DNA from: JBBSNV01 sp964458605
Lineage (GTDB): Bacteria; Pseudomonadota; Alphaproteobacteria; Reyranellales; JAQSWP01
Direction of reading: 5' to 3'
NCBI GenBank assembly: GCA_964458605.1
Contig: CAYWLS010000004.1
Span: forward strand, 95,884 to 159,883
Length of the DNA stretch: 64,000 nucleotides
The notes under the pieces are model-generated. The model made no database searches, was not told where the DNA came from, and was given only the letters and a program-made list of their open reading frames with translations. Each line of letters begins with the position of its first letter. Position 1 is the stretch's first letter. Shown in pieces: positions 62,421 through 64,000 of the stretch. Position numbers and translations under genes: made by a program.

Positions 62421-63215
62421 CTATAGCTGGGCAGGCAATTCGTCAACATTGTGGCTGGCGTCCGGCGCCGCGTAGAAGGCATGGAACAGGGCGATCGGCG
62501 CCCGCACGGTCAGCACCGGCAGCGGAAAGCTGCGCCAGGGCGCGACGGGATCGAGCGCCGGGAGATTGCCCAGAAACGTATCCCTCGCCGCCGCCCTCAA
62601 CGTCTCGTCGTGGCGCAGGAACTGGCCCCAGCTCGAGGTGCCGCTCAGCCGCGCCCAGGCGACGGGGCGGGCCGACGCGCCGTATGGGGGCGGAAACAGG
62701 CGGCGATAGGCGGGAAGGTGGTAGAGCCACGAGATGCCTTTGACGTATCGGGCCTGGCCATGGCTGACGGCCAGATGGGCGAACAGCGCCGCCAATTCGC
62801 CGCGCCGGCGCCCGATCTTGTCGCGGCTCAGCGGACTTGAACCGTCGCCGTCGCGGTTGACGAAATGGATGCGGACCGCCCCTTCCGCATCGGGCGCTTC
62901 GCAGCTGAACGAGCCGAAATAACGCTGCTGCGGCGAAAGGGGTTCCGGCACGGCTGCGACAAAGAAGTCCTGCGTCCAGGCCAGTTGCGCTTGCAGGTCG
63001 CCCGGCCGCAGCCCGGCGGCCTAGTCGTCCCATAGCGGCGAGCGCGCCGCATCGGGATCGCCCAGGCCGAAGCGGCGATGGAGGTTGGTGTGGCGCAGCA
63101 CGCTCTGCGCCAGCGGCAGATCCAGCCGCGCAGCCATATGCGCGGCGAAGCGCGGCTGCAGCGCGAACCAGTCGCCCAGCCGGTCGGCGCGGGCGATGCG
63201 CTCGGCGCGTGCCAC
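62421..63215 (-). pseudogene. Unknown gene interrupted by an in-frame TAG
   Basis: Two reading frames are in the same phase: 63215-63021 (64 residues, GTG start, ending PDAARSPLWDD) and the part after it, which continues AAGLRPGDLQAQLAWTQDFF and would run to 62421. They are separated only by TAG at 63023-63021. Joined, the protein would have about 264 residues. I do not recognise a family; it contains VRIHFVNRDGDGSSPLSRDK and FPLPVLTVRAPIALFHAFYA. A second start at ATG 62951 could express the C-terminal part alone. This could be a true pseudogene, a sequencing error or a read-through case; other genes here use TAG as stop, so codon reassignment is unlikely. Confidence 0.7.
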
Positions 63216-63227
63216 GCCCCTGGGCGC

Positions 63228-63545
63228 TCACACCGAGCCCTTGCGCTCGATCACCAGGATGCGGGCCGGGCCGAGCGGCGTGGCGATGTGCTCGTCGCCG
63301 GCCTCGGCGATGAACACGTCGGCGACGTGCAGGGTGACGGTCTGTTCCGCGCCGTCCTGGCGGTAGCGCATCTGCACCGCGCCATCGAGCACCACGAACA
63401 CCTCGCTGCCGTCATTGACGTGCCATTTGTACGGCTGGTCGGTCCAGTGCAGGCGCACCGTGGCGCCGTCGATCTCGGCCAGATCGCGCGCGCCCCAGGC
63501 ACGGTCGGCGGTGAAGCTGCGGGCGTCGGTGACGATCCTGGGCAT
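63228..63545 (-). CDS. Small cupin-domain protein
   Basis: A 105-residue single-cupin protein: TVRLHWTDQPYKWHVNDGSE and VFVVLDGAVQMRYR form motif 1, and FIAEAGDEHIATPLGPARI forms motif 2. His and Glu residues fit a metal site. Enzyme or sensor role unknown. It lies 32 nt after the ftsK stop and 12 nt before the interrupted gene, so it is probably in the ftsK-lolA transcript. Confidence 0.83.
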   Translation of the reverse strand: MPRIVTDARSFTADRAWGARDLAEIDGATVRLHWTDQPYKWHVNDGSEVFVVLDGAVQMRYRQDGAEQTVTLHVADVFIAEAGDEHIATPLGPARILVIERKGSV

Positions 63546-63577
63546 GGCTCACTATAGCAGCGCGCGCAGGAGCCCGC

Positions 63578-64000
63578 TCAGTTCGGCCGCTCGTTGTCGT
63601 CGATGTTGCGCGCCAGCACCTCGCGCTTGCCGACATGGTTGGCCGGCGACACCACGCCTTCGGCCTCCATGCGCTCGATGATGCGGGCGGCGCGGTTGTA
63701 GCCGATCTGCAGATGGCGCTGGATGAAGCTGGTCGAAGCCTTGCGCTCGCGAGTGATGATGGCCACCGCCTGGTCGTAGAGATCGTCCGATTCGCCGCCG
63801 CCCTCGCCGCCGGGCCCGCCCATGCCGGGAATGCCGGCGGCCACGTCGGCATCCTCGGTCACGGCGGTGACATAGGCCGGCTGGCCCTGGCCGCGCAGGC
63901 TCTTGACCACCTTCTCGACCTCGGTGTCGGACACGAACGGCCCGTGCACGCGGCTGATGCGGCCGCCGCCGGCCATGTAGAGCATGTCGCCCTGGCCCAG
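63578..64000 (-). CDS. ftsK: DNA translocase FtsK, C-terminal part (5' end outside window)
   Basis: The last ~140 residues of FtsK. The start of the visible part, LGQGDMLYMAGGGRISRVHG, is the end of the motor domain (GDML motif), and RKASTSFIQRHLQIGYNRAA with RIIERMEAEGVVSPANH is the winged-helix gamma domain that reads KOPS sequences and contacts XerD. FtsK pumps DNA at the division septum. The gene continues beyond 64000. Confidence 0.95.
   Translation of the reverse strand: MGQGDMLYMAGGGRISRVHGPFVSDTEVEKVVKSLRGQGQPAYVTAVTEDADVAAGIPGMGGPGGEGGGESDDLYDQAVAIITRERKASTSFIQRHLQIGYNRAARIIERMEAEGVVSPANHVGKREVLARNIDDNERPN

Noticed and set aside
62421..63215. Recoding of TAG as an amino acid
   Set aside because: TAG is used as a normal stop by several nearby genes, and no pyrrolysine or selenocysteine context is visible.

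Overview
The window is 64 kb of very GC-rich, tightly packed bacterial chromosome. It suggests a free-living Gram-negative alphaproteobacterium, perhaps a Reyranella- or Rhodospirillales-like lineage; that placement is inferred from gene content and not tested. Supporting signs are an ftsK - lolA stretch with xthA about 5 kb further on, an fds-type NAD-linked formate dehydrogenase, OmpA-like surface proteins, HspQ, DUF1036 and DUF6489 proteins, and class III CoA-transferases. No rRNA, tRNA, CRISPR array, insertion sequence or phage gene was seen.

Layout. 1-4835 (minus strand) is an operon-like set: acyl/aryl-CoA ligase, GNAT acetyltransferase, acyl carrier protein and two paralogous PaaK/CapK-type adenylating enzymes, the last cut by the window edge. 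5195-7939 holds two nearly identical OmpA-like genes; a third, partly identical gene lies at 34311. 8057-13714 carries mixed single genes (hspQ, oxidoreductase, lipid kinase, metallo-hydrolase, methyltransferase, patatin). 13795-22534 is a formate unit: fused FdsG-FdsB, FdsA, FdhD and FdsD on one strand, facing an oxalate/formate-type MFS transporter, its 40-residue partner and a LysR regulator. 22613-34238 contains a secreted esterase, small single-span membrane proteins, a YyaL/DUF255 protein, a flavin monooxygenase, a DUF6489 - ferredoxin - CoA-transferase operon, LysR/TauE and mnmE. 34311-36343 has the third OmpA gene and a DUF1036 protein.

36490-49276 is one run of eleven minus-strand genes, mostly overlapping by 4 nt or separated by a few nt: three or four glycosyltransferases, a histidine phosphatase, a polysaccharide-deacetylase-like protein, a small membrane protein and a full peptide/oligosaccharide-type ABC importer. 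Facing it is the most unusual gene of the window, a 908-residue ABC-exporter-like protein whose nucleotide-binding motifs are degenerate and which carries a ~290-residue insertion with repeated motifs. It is followed by a stand-alone cyclic-nucleotide-binding protein. Together they look like a surface-glycan or glycoconjugate locus, but the substrate is unknown.

52911-64000 returns to mixed housekeeping and catabolism: small membrane proteins, two GlsB/YeaQ paralogs, exonuclease III, a YpfJ-like zinc metallopeptidase, a gentisate dioxygenase/fumarylpyruvate hydrolase pair with a class I amidotransferase, a sterol-desaturase family protein, two tandem LolA paralogs, a gene split by an in-frame TAG, a cupin and the C-terminus of FtsK. 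Palindromic intergenic elements occur at 25138-25275 and 57316-57449, with a decayed relic at 11558. All functions are read from motifs and context only; nothing was searched.
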